This document shows positions 23,838 to 32,657 of a stretch of 64,000 nt of DNA, in pieces. Under the pieces are notes generated by a model. The model did not search any database and had not been told where the DNA came from. It worked only from the letters and a program-made list of their open reading frames with translations. Positions within the stretch are counted from its first letter, which is position 1. Each line of letters begins with the position of its first letter. Made by a program: the position numbers and the translations under genes. The stretch spans positions 186,001 to 250,000 of the forward strand of contig NZ_JAMBOO010000004.1 in assembly GCF_023715895.1 (NCBI RefSeq), read 5' to 3'. Source of the stretch: Domibacillus indicus. GTDB taxonomy: Bacteria; Bacillota; Bacilli; Bacillales; Domibacillaceae.

Positions 23838-26795
23838 GTGACCGATTACGTAAAGGTGACGATTAATGGGCAGAAAATGAGTATTCCAGGAGACGTATCT
23901 ATTTTGCAGGCACTTCAAGAGCAGGCGGTAGAGGTGCCGCATGTTTGTTATCATCCGCAGCTGGGTGCCATTGAAACGTGTGATACGTGTTTGATTGAAG
24001 TGAATGGGGAATTTGTCCGCTCTTGTTCTACTCCTATTGAAGACGGGGATGTCATTGATACCGCTTCGGGTGAAGTAAAGCGGGTTCAGAATATCGCGAT
24101 GGACCGGATTTTGCATAATCATGACTTGTATTGCACGGTCTGTGATTACAATAATGGACGCTGTGAAGTGCACAATACCGTTAAACAAATGAAAATTGAG
24201 CATCAAAATGAACCTTATGAAGAAAAGCCATACGCAGTCGACAATACAAACCCTTTTTACCGTTATGATCCGGATCAGTGCATCCTGTGCGGACGCTGTG
24301 TAGAAGCGTGTCAGGATTTGCAGGTAACTGAAACGCTGTCCATTGACTGGAGCCTGGAGCGGCCGCGTGTTGTGTGGGATGATGGGCGTCCGATTAACGA
24401 ATCTTCATGCGTATCGTGCGGACACTGTTCTACTGTCTGCCCATGTAACGCCATGATGGAAAAGGGAATGGTCGGGGAAGCCGGCTTTTTGACAGGCATT
24501 AAACAAGATACGCTGAAATCCATGATTGAATTGACGAAAAATGCAGAAACAGGCTTTAGTTCCATTATGCCAATTTCTGATGTGGAAGCAGCGATGCGCC
24601 AGACGCGCATTAAGAAAACAAAAACGGTCTGCACATATTGCGGTGTTGGCTGCAGCTTTGAAGTATGGACGAAAGACCGGCATATTTTAAAAGTGGAGCC
24701 GACAGTGGAAGCACCGGCAAATGGTGTATCTACCTGTGTAAAAGGAAAGTTCGGCTGGGATTTTGTTAACAGCGAGGATCGTCTGACAAAACCGTTGATT
24801 CGAGACGGCGAAACATTCCGCGAAGCGGAATGGGAAGAAGCTCTTTCACTGATCGAATCGAAATTTAAAAACATAAAAGAAACATATGGTCCTGAATCAA
24901 TGGCCTTCATTTCTTCTTCAAAATGTACAAATGAAGAATCATACTTAATGCAAAAACTTGCCCGCGGCGTCATCGGCACAAACAACGTCGATAACTGCTC
25001 ACGCTACTGCCAGACACCAGCAACAGTCGGGCTGTTCCGGACAGTCGGTTACGGCGGTGACTCTGGTTCTATCACGGATATTGAACAGGCCGGCCTCGTG
25101 ATGATTGTCGGTGCGAACAGTGCTGAGTCCCACCCTGTACTCGCTACACGGGTTAAACGGTCCCATAAATTGTTTGGCCAAAAGCTGATTGTTGCAGATC
25201 TTCGGAAAAACGAAATGGCAGACCGGGCTGACTTGTTTATTCAGCCAAAAGCCGGTACCGATCTTGTCTGGCTCTCAGCAGTCACGAAATATATTGTGGA
25301 CCAGGGCTGGGCTGATGAAGAATTCCTGCAAAAGCGGGTCAACGGCATTGAAGAATATATTGCCAGCATTCAGCCATATACACTCGAGTACGCCGAGCAA
25401 GTAACCGGTATTTCACAGCAGGAACTGATTACGATTGCCGAAACCATTCACAACACAAAATCAACGTGCATTCTTTGGGCAATGGGTGTTACACAGCACG
25501 TGGGCGGAAGTGACACAAGTACAGCCATTTCGAACCTGCTGCTCATTACCGGCAACTACGGAAAACCAGGTGCCGGAAGTTATCCGCTGCGCGGCCATAA
25601 CAATGTGCAGGGTGCAAGCGATTTTGGCAGTATGCCGGACCGATTCCCGGGCTACCAAAGCGTGAAGGATGACGCTGTCCGCGCTAAATATGAAAAAAGC
25701 TGGGGTACAAAAATTCCAGCGGAGCCAGGCTTAAACAACCATGAAATGGTGTCCGGCATCCATGCAGGCAACGTGAAACTGATGTACTTAAAAGGCGAAG
25801 ACATGGGCTTAGTAGATTCAAATTTAAACTACGTTCATTCCGCTTTTGAGAAACTGGATTTCTTCGTGGTACAAGATATTTTCTTGTCCAAAACGGCTCA
25901 GTTTGCCGACGTCGTTCTGCCAGCTTCCCCGTCTTTTGAGAAAGAGGGCACATTTACAAATACAGAACGCCGTATTCAGCGCTTGTATCAAGTGTTCGAG
26001 CCGATGGGCGATTCAAAACCGGACTGGCAGATCATCATGGAAATAGCAAACCGACTTGGTGCCGGATGGGAATACACGCATCCAGGCGAAATTATGGCTG
26101 AGGCAGCAAGCCTGATGCCGATTTATTCAGGTGTCACCTATGACCGCCTTGAAGGCTTTAACAGTCTGCAGTGGCCGGTAGCGGAAGACGGGACTGACTC
26201 ACCGCTGCTCTTTAAAACACTGTTCCCGTTCCCGGATGGCAAAGCACGGCTTTATCCGGTCGATTGGAGCGAGCCGCTCCAATACGAGGAAGAATATGAC
26301 CTTCATGTCAACAATGGCAGGCTTTTGGAGCACTTCCATGAAGGGAACATGACGTATAAATCTGCTGGTATTTCTTCAAAAACACCGAGCGTCTTCTTGG
26401 AGGTATCGCCGGAGCTTGCGGCCGAGCGGGGGCTTGAAGACGGAACCGTTGTCCGGCTGACATCACCGTATGGAAGCGTAAAAGTTCCATGTCTTGTCAC
26501 AGACCGAGTGAAAGACAAAGAAGTGTACCTGCCGATGAACAGCCAGGGAGAAGGCGCGATCAACTATTTGACGAGCAGTTATGCTGACAAAGATACGGAT
26601 ACGCCGGCTTACAAAGAAATCAGTGCGAAAATGGAAATCTTATCAGCCAAGGGAGACAACCCATTGCCAAGCATCAATCACCGCAACGGCAATCCGCAGC
26701 CGCAAATCGGCGTACAAGTCGAGAAAAAATGGGCGCGGCCGGATTATGTGTTCCCTGGTGACTTGGTAACGAAAGGAGTGTCGAAGCGTGGCTAG
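23838..26795 (+). CDS. fdhF: Formate dehydrogenase catalytic subunit (YjgC/FdhF type)
   Basis: A 985-residue cytoplasmic molybdoenzyme, the length of Bacillus YjgC. A [2Fe-2S] domain uses Cys37, 48, 51 and 63. Next come ferredoxin-type cysteines (CILCGRCVEAC, CVSCGHCSTVCPC), the [4Fe-4S] motif CTYCGVGCSF and the bis-MGD domain. The Mo ligand is a cysteine in NNVDNCSRYCQ, not selenocysteine. It oxidises formate to CO2. GTG 23838 is chosen because AGGGGAG lies nine bases upstream; the ATG at 23808 has no ribosome binding site. It overlaps the DUF1641 gene by 8 bp and works with FdhD and the FNT channel. Confidence 0.93.
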   Translation: MTDYVKVTINGQKMSIPGDVSILQALQEQAVEVPHVCYHPQLGAIETCDTCLIEVNGEFVRSCSTPIEDGDVIDTASGEVKRVQNIAMDRILHNHDLYCTVCDYNNGRCEVHNTVKQMKIEHQNEPYEEKPYAVDNTNPFYRYDPDQCILCGRCVEACQDLQVTETLSIDWSLERPRVVWDDGRPINESSCVSCGHCSTVCPCNAMMEKGMVGEAGFLTGIKQDTLKSMIELTKNAETGFSSIMPISDVEAAMRQTRIKKTKTVCTYCGVGCSFEVWTKDRHILKVEPTVEAPANGVSTCVKGKFGWDFVNSEDRLTKPLIRDGETFREAEWEEALSLIESKFKNIKETYGPESMAFISSSKCTNEESYLMQKLARGVIGTNNVDNCSRYCQTPATVGLFRTVGYGGDSGSITDIEQAGLVMIVGANSAESHPVLATRVKRSHKLFGQKLIVADLRKNEMADRADLFIQPKAGTDLVWLSAVTKYIVDQGWADEEFLQKRVNGIEEYIASIQPYTLEYAEQVTGISQQELITIAETIHNTKSTCILWAMGVTQHVGGSDTSTAISNLLLITGNYGKPGAGSYPLRGHNNVQGASDFGSMPDRFPGYQSVKDDAVRAKYEKSWGTKIPAEPGLNNHEMVSGIHAGNVKLMYLKGEDMGLVDSNLNYVHSAFEKLDFFVVQDIFLSKTAQFADVVLPASPSFEKEGTFTNTERRIQRLYQVFEPMGDSKPDWQIIMEIANRLGAGWEYTHPGEIMAEAASLMPIYSGVTYDRLEGFNSLQWPVAEDGTDSPLLFKTLFPFPDGKARLYPVDWSEPLQYEEEYDLHVNNGRLLEHFHEGNMTYKSAGISSKTPSVFLEVSPELAAERGLEDGTVVRLTSPYGSVKVPCLVTDRVKDKEVYLPMNSQGEGAINYLTSSYADKDTDTPAYKEISAKMEILSAKGDNPLPSINHRNGNPQPQIGVQVEKKWARPDYVFPGDLVTKGVSKRG

Positions 26796-27399
26796 AGCAA
26801 TCACGGCGATACGCCGCTTAGAAATCAGTGAGGAAGAACAGCGCCGCCGGGACCTTGAAGAATTAGGAACATTGCTCATCGAACACAAAGAAGTCATTAA
26901 AGATTTTCTGCATATGCTGAATAAAATTCAAGACCGCAGCGGCCTGGATGTGGTGACCGGCTTGTTTGATAAAGGCGATGAGGTACTCGATGTGCTGGTT
27001 AAAGCAACGGACAAGCCTGAAGTCGCGAAAATCATTAAAAACAGCTTGCTTCTGCTTGGCTCGCTTGGAAAAATCAACATTGAAGACATGAATCCATTTA
27101 TTGATAAAATCAACGGCGGCTTACATCACGCTGTCCGCTCAGAGAATAAAGAAGCCGGCTACGGTTCCATACTTCGGACCTTAGCCGCTCCGGAAACAAA
27201 AGAAGCGCTCGTATTTCTTCTTTCGTTCCTCAAAGGAATGGGAGCAGGTGCGCCGCAGCCTGTGCCAAAGAAGAAAAAAGGGAAAAAGAGCTGGCTTTTA
27301 GCCGCAGGCCTGTCACTTGCCAGCGTCGTTCTTTTATCGAAGCAGTCAGATAAAACAGATTCGGAATCTCCCGAGTACGACGTCGTTCATCATCAGTAA
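26788..27399 (+). CDS. DUF1641 protein, formate dehydrogenase partner (YjgD-like)
   Basis: A 203-residue protein starting at GTG 26788, with AAAGGAG upstream inside the fdhF end; the 8-bp overlap implies translational coupling. Residues ~20-160 form the helical DUF1641 domain, always encoded beside YjgC/YrhE-type formate dehydrogenases and thought to be an accessory subunit, though its biochemical role is not established. The C-terminus is unusual: a lysine cluster (KKKKGKKS) followed by a hydrophobic stretch (WLLAAGLSLASVVLL) that could anchor the enzyme to the membrane. Confidence 0.85.
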   Translation: MARAITAIRRLEISEEEQRRRDLEELGTLLIEHKEVIKDFLHMLNKIQDRSGLDVVTGLFDKGDEVLDVLVKATDKPEVAKIIKNSLLLLGSLGKINIEDMNPFIDKINGGLHHAVRSENKEAGYGSILRTLAAPETKEALVFLLSFLKGMGAGAPQPVPKKKKGKKSWLLAAGLSLASVVLLSKQSDKTDSESPEYDVVHHQ

Positions 27400-27401
27400 A
27401 A

Positions 27402-27449
27402 AGAAAAAGCAGTGCGTTTAAGAATACGGGTTGAACGCACTGCTTTTCT
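27402..27449 (+). terminator. Terminator between DUF1641 gene and FNT gene
   Basis: AGAAAAAGCAGTGCGTT pairs with AACGCACTGCTTTTCT over a 14-base loop; the T-rich 3' end is short, so partial read-through into the FNT gene is likely. Confidence 0.65.
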
Positions 27450-27472
27450 ATTACAGACCAGGAGGGCTTCAG

Positions 27473-28261
27473 ATGGCTTATTATCCCCCTAAGAAAATTG
27501 CCCAGGTGGCCATAGAAGCAGGTAAAACAAAAACAGAGCTCCCGCTTCCTCAAATGCTTGTATTAGGATTTTTAGGAGGCGCCTTTATTTCAATTGGATA
27601 CTTGTTAGCGATCCGGGTATCAGCTGATGTTCCGCATGAATGGGGATCGTTTGCTTCTTTTTTAGGCGCAGCCGTTTTTCCGCTTGGCCTTATTTTAATT
27701 CTCATTGGCGGAGCAGAACTGCTGACCGGCAATATGATGGCCATTCCAATGGCATTTCTGGCTAAAAGAGTGACCATTTCAAGATTGCTGCATAATTGGT
27801 TTTGGATTACGATCAGCAACTTTATCGGTGCCCTGTTTGTCGCATATTTTTTTGGCCACGTAGTTGGACTGACAGAAACCGGCCCATACTTGGAGAAAAC
27901 CGTTTTAACCGCCCACGCAAAAGTAGATACAGCTTTTTGGCCGGCTTTCATTTCCGGCATCGGCTGCAACTGGCTTGTAGGGCTGGCTGTCTGGCTCGCG
28001 TACGGCGCAGACGATATTGGCGGGAAAATTCTGGCCATCTGGTTTCCGATTATGGGCTTTGTCGCGATCGGATTCCAGCATATTGTCGCCAACATGTTTG
28101 TGATTCCGGCAGCAATTTTTGCCGGAGAGTTAACCTGGATGGACTTTCTGCGAAACTTTGTACCGGTATACTTGGGAAATGCCGTCGGCGGTTTTGTTTT
28201 TGTTGCCATGGTGTATTGGATTGCTTACGTACCGAGAAGCTCCGTACCGGCCGATAAATAA
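27473..28261 (+). CDS. Formate/nitrite transporter (FNT) family channel
   Basis: A 262-residue membrane protein with six helices in the FNT arrangement. It shows the conserved GAELLTGNMM segment (~83) and FISGIGCNWLVGLAVWLAYG (~160), which line the formate/nitrite pore. Its place behind formate dehydrogenase points to formate. GGAGGGCTTCAG precedes ATG 27473; a codon further upstream lies inside the terminator hairpin. It closely resembles the YrhG group of Bacillus. Confidence 0.92.
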   Translation: MAYYPPKKIAQVAIEAGKTKTELPLPQMLVLGFLGGAFISIGYLLAIRVSADVPHEWGSFASFLGAAVFPLGLILILIGGAELLTGNMMAIPMAFLAKRVTISRLLHNWFWITISNFIGALFVAYFFGHVVGLTETGPYLEKTVLTAHAKVDTAFWPAFISGIGCNWLVGLAVWLAYGADDIGGKILAIWFPIMGFVAIGFQHIVANMFVIPAAIFAGELTWMDFLRNFVPVYLGNAVGGFVFVAMVYWIAYVPRSSVPADK

Positions 28262-28304
28262 TATAAAAAACCACTCTCTTCATGAAGAGAGTGGTTTTTT
28301 ATAT
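28261..28304. terminator. Bidirectional terminator (44-bp palindrome)
   Basis: ATATAAAAAACCACTCTCTT and its exact complement form a complete palindrome centred on CATG, with A-run and T-run flanks, shared by the convergent FNT and HAD genes. Confidence 0.92.
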
Positions 28305-29083
28305 TAATCAAGCAGTCCAACCATTTTTAAACCGTTTAAAATCCCGTCTGCATCAACATTGGTCGTCACATGCTTGGCGGCATTGACCGCTTCTGGGTGT
28401 CCATCGCCCATTGCTACACTGTTTGCCACCATTTTCAGCATTTCTACGTCATTTAAGCCGTCCCCAAATGCATAAATATCTTCTGGTAAGATGCCAAGTT
28501 TATCAATGACTTTTTGAATTCCTTTGGCTTTTGATCCGCCAGCAGGCACGATATCAACAGAGACGGGATGCCAGCGGACAAAATCAAACTCAGGAAACGC
28601 TTTTTCATATTCTTTGTCTTCCGGGTCCTGGCAGAACAACAGAGACTGATACAGGTCGCGCCCTTCATGGTAGGTCGGGTCATGCTCAGGGAAGTAATTG
28701 ATTTTTAGTGAGCTAATACCCGTTGTAACATGCTCGTGTTCAGGCGTGTTGGCTTTCATATCTTCATGATCCATAAACACAACAGGATGCTTTCGTTCAA
28801 CGGCTACATCTGTTAAGCGGAGTAAAGCTTCTTTATTAAGCGGATTTTTATAGAGCGGTTCTCCTTTGAAAACAACATACTGACCGTTGTAGCTGACGAA
28901 TGTTTCAATACCCAGCTCCTTGCGCAGACCTTCGAACATGAATGGCGCACGCCCTGTGGCAATCGCTACTTCATGGCCGCGCTCTTGAAGCTCGCGGATA
29001 GCCTGCCCGGTAGAAGCCGGCAGCTTTTTGTCATGATCGTACAATGTGCCGTCTATATCAAAAAAAATAATTTTTTGGCTCAT
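28304..29083 (-). CDS. Cof-type HAD-IIB phosphatase (YkrA-like)
   Basis: A 259-residue phosphatase with HAD motif I FDIDGTLYD, motif II AIATGRAP, and motif IV FGDGLNDVEML, with the IIB cap between. The preserved blocks FVSYNGQYVVF and MGDGHPEAVNAAKHVT match the Bacillus YkrA group, whose substrates are not defined. AAGGGGATTTTT gives a ribosome binding site before ATG 29083. Single gene, convergent with the formate channel gene and divergent from the aco-like operon. Confidence 0.87.
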   Translation of the reverse strand: MSQKIIFFDIDGTLYDHDKKLPASTGQAIRELQERGHEVAIATGRAPFMFEGLRKELGIETFVSYNGQYVVFKGEPLYKNPLNKEALLRLTDVAVERKHPVVFMDHEDMKANTPEHEHVTTGISSLKINYFPEHDPTYHEGRDLYQSLLFCQDPEDKEYEKAFPEFDFVRWHPVSVDIVPAGGSKAKGIQKVIDKLGILPEDIYAFGDGLNDVEMLKMVANSVAMGDGHPEAVNAAKHVTTNVDADGILNGLKMVGLLD

Positions 29084-29156
29084 AAAAATCCCCTTCGCGT
29101 TTTATTTTCCCTTTATATACTAGCAAACGAAAGTCAATCGAACAATTGAAACATTA

Positions 29157-29170
29157 TGTAAACGCTTTTA
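29157..29170 (+). promoter_or_regulatory. cre-like (CcpA) site upstream of the aco-like promoter
   Basis: TGTAAACGCTTTTA differs from the cre consensus TGWAANCGNTNWCA at one defined position. It lies 40 bp upstream of the -35 box of the aco-like operon. B. subtilis aco genes are under CcpA repression, so carbon control is plausible. Confidence 0.5.
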
Positions 29171-29209
29171 ATTTTCAGAAAAGTAATCGCTTTATTTTCG
29201 CTTAACCTC

Positions 29210-29238
29210 TTGACGAAAAGAAGAGAAGGTTATATGCT
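29210..29238 (+). promoter_or_regulatory. Sigma-A-type promoter of the aco-like operon
   Basis: TTGACG (29210-29215), 17-bp spacer, TATGCT (29233-29238). There is no -24/-12 sigma-54 element, unlike B. subtilis acoABCL. Confidence 0.65.
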
Positions 29239-29240
29239 AT

Positions 29241-29276
29241 TTACAAATGTAACACATACGAACAAAAGTAAAAGGG
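29241..29276 (+). promoter_or_regulatory. Putative SorC-type operator, copy 1 (aco-like operon)
   Basis: A 36-bp element begins 2 bp after the -10 box and ends 10 bp before the first start codon. It holds a direct repeat, ACAAATGTAA (29243-29252) and ACAAAAGTAA (29262-29271), 19 bp apart. 32 of 36 positions are identical to 43625-43660, which sits at the same distances from its own -10 box and start codon. Two SorC regulators are encoded just after this operon. Confidence 0.6.
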
Positions 29277-29286
29277 AGGAACAATC

Positions 29287-30270
29287 ATGGTAACCAAATT
29301 AAACCTGCCCACTTCGATCACGGATGAAAAACTAAGAGACTTATACAAAGAAATGTGGATGATCCGTTATTTTGACGAGAAAGTAGACCAGTTTTTTGCG
29401 AAGGGGCTTATTCATGGAACGACGCACCTTTGTGTCGGACAGGAAGCATCAGCGGCTGGCTCGATCGCTGTACTCGAGCCTCGGGACAAAATTGTCTCTA
29501 CACACCGGGGTCACGGGCACTGTATTTCCAAAGAAGGCGATGTTAATAAAATGATGGCTGAGCTGTTCGGTCGTGAAACCGGTTACTGTAAAGGAAAAGG
29601 CGGCTCGATGCACATTGCAGACGTAGAAAAAGGCAACTTGGGTGCAAACGGGATCGTAGGCGGCGGCATTCCGCTTGCAGTTGGAGCAGCCCTGACATCC
29701 AAAATGAAAAATGAAGACTATGTAGTGCTTTGTTTCTTTGGAGACGGGGCGTCCAATGAAGGAAGTTTCCATGAATCGGTCAACCTTGCGGCTATTTGGG
29801 ATTTGCCGGTTGTGTTTATTTGTGAAAATAACCAGTACGGCATGTCGGGCCCGGTCAAAGACATGACCCGCGTTGAACATATTGCAGACCGCGCGAAAGC
29901 ATACGGAATTCCGGGAGAGATTGTAGACGGCTGTGACATGATCGACATTATGAACAGCGTAGACAACGCTGTGCGCCGGGCGCGTGAAGGCGGCGGGCCG
30001 ACGTTGATTGAAATGAAAACATACCGCTGGAAAGGCCACTCAAAAAGCGATGCGAAAAAATACCGTACACGTGAGGAAGAAAATGAATGGAGAGCGAAGG
30101 ACGGCATTAAGCGGTTTAAGGAAGCGCTGATTACCTCAGGTGTTTTAACAGAAGAAGAAGCGAAAGCCTTGCAGGAAGAAGCCAATCAGGAAATTGAAGA
30201 AGCGGTGCGATTTGCGGAAGCGAGTCCAGAACCGTCCATTGATACTTTAGAAGAAGACGTATACGCGTAA
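29287..30270 (+). CDS. acoA: Acetoin-type 2-oxo-acid dehydrogenase complex E1 alpha
   Basis: A 327-residue thiamine-diphosphate enzyme subunit. The ThDP/Mg motif [20 protein letters not shown] starts near residue 154, and [32 protein letters not shown] and [14 protein letters not shown] are conserved in AcoA and related E1 alphas. With AcoB it cleaves acetoin (or decarboxylates a branched or C3 2-oxo acid) and passes the acyl group to E2. Family resemblance to AcoA is strongest, but its neighbours are polyol genes, so the true substrate is open. First gene of acoA-B-C-L-sorC. Confidence 0.88.
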   Translation: MVTKLNLPTSITDEKLRDLYKEMWMIRYFDEKVDQFFAKGLIHGTTHLCVGQEASAAGSIAVLEPRDKIVSTHRGHGHCISKEGDVNKMMAELFGRETGYCKGKGGSMHIADVEKGNLGANGIVGGGIPLAVGAALTSKMKNEDYVVLCFFGDGASNEGSFHESVNLAAIWDLPVVFICENNQYGMSGPVKDMTRVEHIADRAKAYGIPGEIVDGCDMIDIMNSVDNAVRRAREGGGPTLIEMKTYRWKGHSKSDAKKYRTREEENEWRAKDGIKRFKEALITSGVLTEEEAKALQEEANQEIEEAVRFAEASPEPSIDTLEEDVYA

Positions 30271-30290
30271 AAACAGGAGGGGTGGAGACC

Positions 30291-31298
30291 ATGACAACAG
30301 CTACGCCAGCAACAGGAAGAGAAATTACGTATCTAGAAGCCGTTCGGGAAGCCATGAGCCAGGAAATGCGCCAAAACAGCGATGTATTTATTCTTGGAGA
30401 AGACATAGGCGTATACGGCGGCGCGTTCGGTGTAACGCGCGGCATGATTGAAGAATTCGGTCCGGAGCGCGTGCGCAATACGCCGATTTCAGAAGCAGCA
30501 ATTTCTGGTGCAGCGGTCGGGGCGGCTTTGACAGGGATGCGTCCGATTTTAGAACTGCAATTCTCGGACTTTATTACAATTGCCATGGACCAGATGGTCA
30601 ACCAGGCCGCCAAAACACGTTATATGTTTGGCGGTAAAGGAAAAGTGCCAATGGTGCTTCGCACACCGGCTGGGTCTGGAACAGGCGCGGCTGCCCAGCA
30701 CTCGCAAAGCTTAGAAGCGTGGATGGCGCACATTCCAGGATTGAAAGTGGTTCAGCCTTCTACAGCCTACGATGTAAAAGGACTTTTAAAGGCAGCGATG
30801 GATGACGACAATCCGGTTGTGTTCTATGAACATAAGTTACTATATAGAACATCCGGTCATGTGCCGGAAGAACAATACTCTATTCCGCTCGGAAAAGCTG
30901 ATGTAAAGCGGGAAGGAACAGACGTAACGATTGTGGCAACAGCCATTATGGTGCATAAAGCGCTCGAAGCAGCCGCAGAGCTTGAAAAAGAAGGCATTAG
31001 CGTTGAAGTTATCGATCCGCGCACGATCGTGCCGCTGGACGAAGAAACGATTATTGAGTCTGTCAAGAAAACGGGGCGTCTCATTGTAGTACATGAAGCG
31101 GTAAAGCGCGGCGGCATCGGCGGAGAAATCGCCAGTATGATTGCGGAAAGTGAAGCATTTGACTATCTGGATGCGCCGATCAAGCGCCTGGGCGGATTGG
31201 CTGTGCCGATTCCGTACAATCCGACACTTGAAAAAGCGGCGATTCCTCAGGTACCGGATATTATTGCAGCAGTAAAAGAAACGGTGAAAAACAAGTAA
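30291..31298 (+). CDS. acoB: Acetoin-type dehydrogenase complex E1 beta
   Basis: A 335-residue transketolase-like subunit pairing with AcoA. Visible blocks: [39 protein letters not shown] (binds ThDP aminopyrimidine through the Glu), [22 protein letters not shown] and the C-terminal domain with [16 protein letters not shown] start at ATG 30291, eight bases after AGGAGGGG; an in-frame GTG at 30282 overlaps that site. It follows acoA by 20 bp and precedes the E2 gene by 15 bp. Confidence 0.9.
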   Translation: MTTATPATGREITYLEAVREAMSQEMRQNSDVFILGEDIGVYGGAFGVTRGMIEEFGPERVRNTPISEAAISGAAVGAALTGMRPILELQFSDFITIAMDQMVNQAAKTRYMFGGKGKVPMVLRTPAGSGTGAAAQHSQSLEAWMAHIPGLKVVQPSTAYDVKGLLKAAMDDDNPVVFYEHKLLYRTSGHVPEEQYSIPLGKADVKREGTDVTIVATAIMVHKALEAAAELEKEGISVEVIDPRTIVPLDEETIIESVKKTGRLIVVHEAVKRGGIGGEIASMIAESEAFDYLDAPIKRLGGLAVPIPYNPTLEKAAIPQVPDIIAAVKETVKNK

Positions 31299-31313
31299 GA
31301 AGGAGGGAGAACG

Positions 31314-32645
31314 ATGGCTAAAGAAATTTTTATGCCAAAGCTGAGCAGCACGATGGAAACAGGAACCCTCCTTCAATGGTTTAAGGAAGAGGGAGACAGC
31401 GTCGAGATTGGCGAGCCGCTTTTTGAAATTATGACGGACAAAATCAATATTGAAGTAGAGTCATATGATGAAGGCGTTTTATTAAAGAAGTACTTTGGAG
31501 AAGACGACCAGGTGCCGGTCAATCATGTGATCGGTTATATTGGAACCGAAGGGGATGACGTGCCACAAGAAGCGCCAGGGGTATCCGGTGCTGAAACAGA
31601 AGAAGCTGCTCCAACAGAAAATCCAGAGCCGCAGCTTGTTGCAGTGGGAAGTGCAGAAACAGTAATCACGGACGAAAAGCCGCGGGCTACACCGGCCGCT
31701 CGGCATCTTGCCCGGACAGAAGGAATCGAGCTTCGTGAGGTACAGGGAAGCGGCCCGAACGGACGCGTGCATAAAAAAGACGTAACCGCTCACGCAGAGG
31801 GCAGTCCGGCCGAGGCGAAAGCAACACCGCTTGCCCGCAAGGTTGCGGCAGGAGAAGGTGTCGATTTGTCCACTGTGCAGGGAAGCGGCGCCAATGGCAA
31901 AGTCGTGAAGCAGGATGTGATTTCCGCCAAACGCACAACAGCGCCTGCTGCGGATACATCGACGCGCAAAAAAATGTCGGGTATGCGTAAAGTGATCGCT
32001 GAACGTATGGTACAAAGCAAGCAGACAGCACCTCACGTCACGATGACGAGCGAGATTGATATGACAAAAGTAAAAGAACTGCGTGCATCGCTTCTGCCGG
32101 TTGTGGAAAAGCAGACGGGCTTCCGCTTGTCATACACAGAAATTTTAATGAAAGCAACAGCCGCAGCTCTAGCACGGCATCCAGAAATCAACGTATCGCT
32201 TGAAGGCGATGAAATCGTCCAGCACGGCCACGTTCACCTTGGCCTTGCCGTAGCGGTGGCGGACGGCTTAATGGTGCCGGTCATTAAAGATGTGCTCGCT
32301 AAGGGGCTGGCGGAGCTGACACAGGATGCAAAAGAAATCAGCCAGCGGGCGCGTGAAAATAAGCTGCTCCCTGATCAAATGAAAGGGTCCACGTTTACGA
32401 TCAGCAATGTTGGTATGTATGCCGTTGATATGTTTACGCCGGTCATTAATCAGCCGGAAAGCGCCATCTTAGGCGTAGGACGGATGCAGGACAAGCCAGT
32501 CGCGGTAAACGGAGCGCTTGAAATCCGGCCAATGATGACACTCAGCTTGTCATTTGACCACCGTGTGATTGACGGGGCACCGGCAGCCGCCTTTTTAACG
32601 GAGCTGAAAGACATTTTAGAAAATCCATATGAGCTGCTTGTATAA
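31314..32645 (+). CDS. acoC: Dihydrolipoyl acyltransferase E2 with tandem subunit-binding domains
   Basis: A 443-residue E2 core protein. The lipoyl domain is 1-78, with the lipoylated Lys43 in MTDKINIEVES. Two peripheral subunit-binding domains follow in tandem, about 125-160 (ATPAARHLARTEGI...GSGPNGRVHKKDV) and 169-205 (ATPLARKVAAGEGV...GSGANGKVVKQDV). The acyltransferase domain ~215-443 has catalytic His416 and Asp420 in DHRVIDG. Most bacterial E2 proteins have one such binding domain, so the duplication is noteworthy. It transfers the acyl group made by AcoAB to CoA. Confidence 0.9.
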   Translation: MAKEIFMPKLSSTMETGTLLQWFKEEGDSVEIGEPLFEIMTDKINIEVESYDEGVLLKKYFGEDDQVPVNHVIGYIGTEGDDVPQEAPGVSGAETEEAAPTENPEPQLVAVGSAETVITDEKPRATPAARHLARTEGIELREVQGSGPNGRVHKKDVTAHAEGSPAEAKATPLARKVAAGEGVDLSTVQGSGANGKVVKQDVISAKRTTAPAADTSTRKKMSGMRKVIAERMVQSKQTAPHVTMTSEIDMTKVKELRASLLPVVEKQTGFRLSYTEILMKATAAALARHPEINVSLEGDEIVQHGHVHLGLAVAVADGLMVPVIKDVLAKGLAELTQDAKEISQRARENKLLPDQMKGSTFTISNVGMYAVDMFTPVINQPESAILGVGRMQDKPVAVNGALEIRPMMTLSLSFDHRVIDGAPAAAFLTELKDILENPYELLV

Positions 32646-32657
32646 GGAGTGTAACTG

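Noticed and set aside
24311-24985. 224-residue minus-strand frame opposite fdhF
   Set aside because: Long but entirely antisense to conserved Fe-S coding sequence, with Ser/Thr-rich composition typical of shadow frames.
27550-28209. 219-residue minus-strand frame opposite the FNT channel gene
   Set aside because: Antisense to a conserved membrane protein; no ribosome binding site and Pro/Thr/Lys-rich shadow composition.
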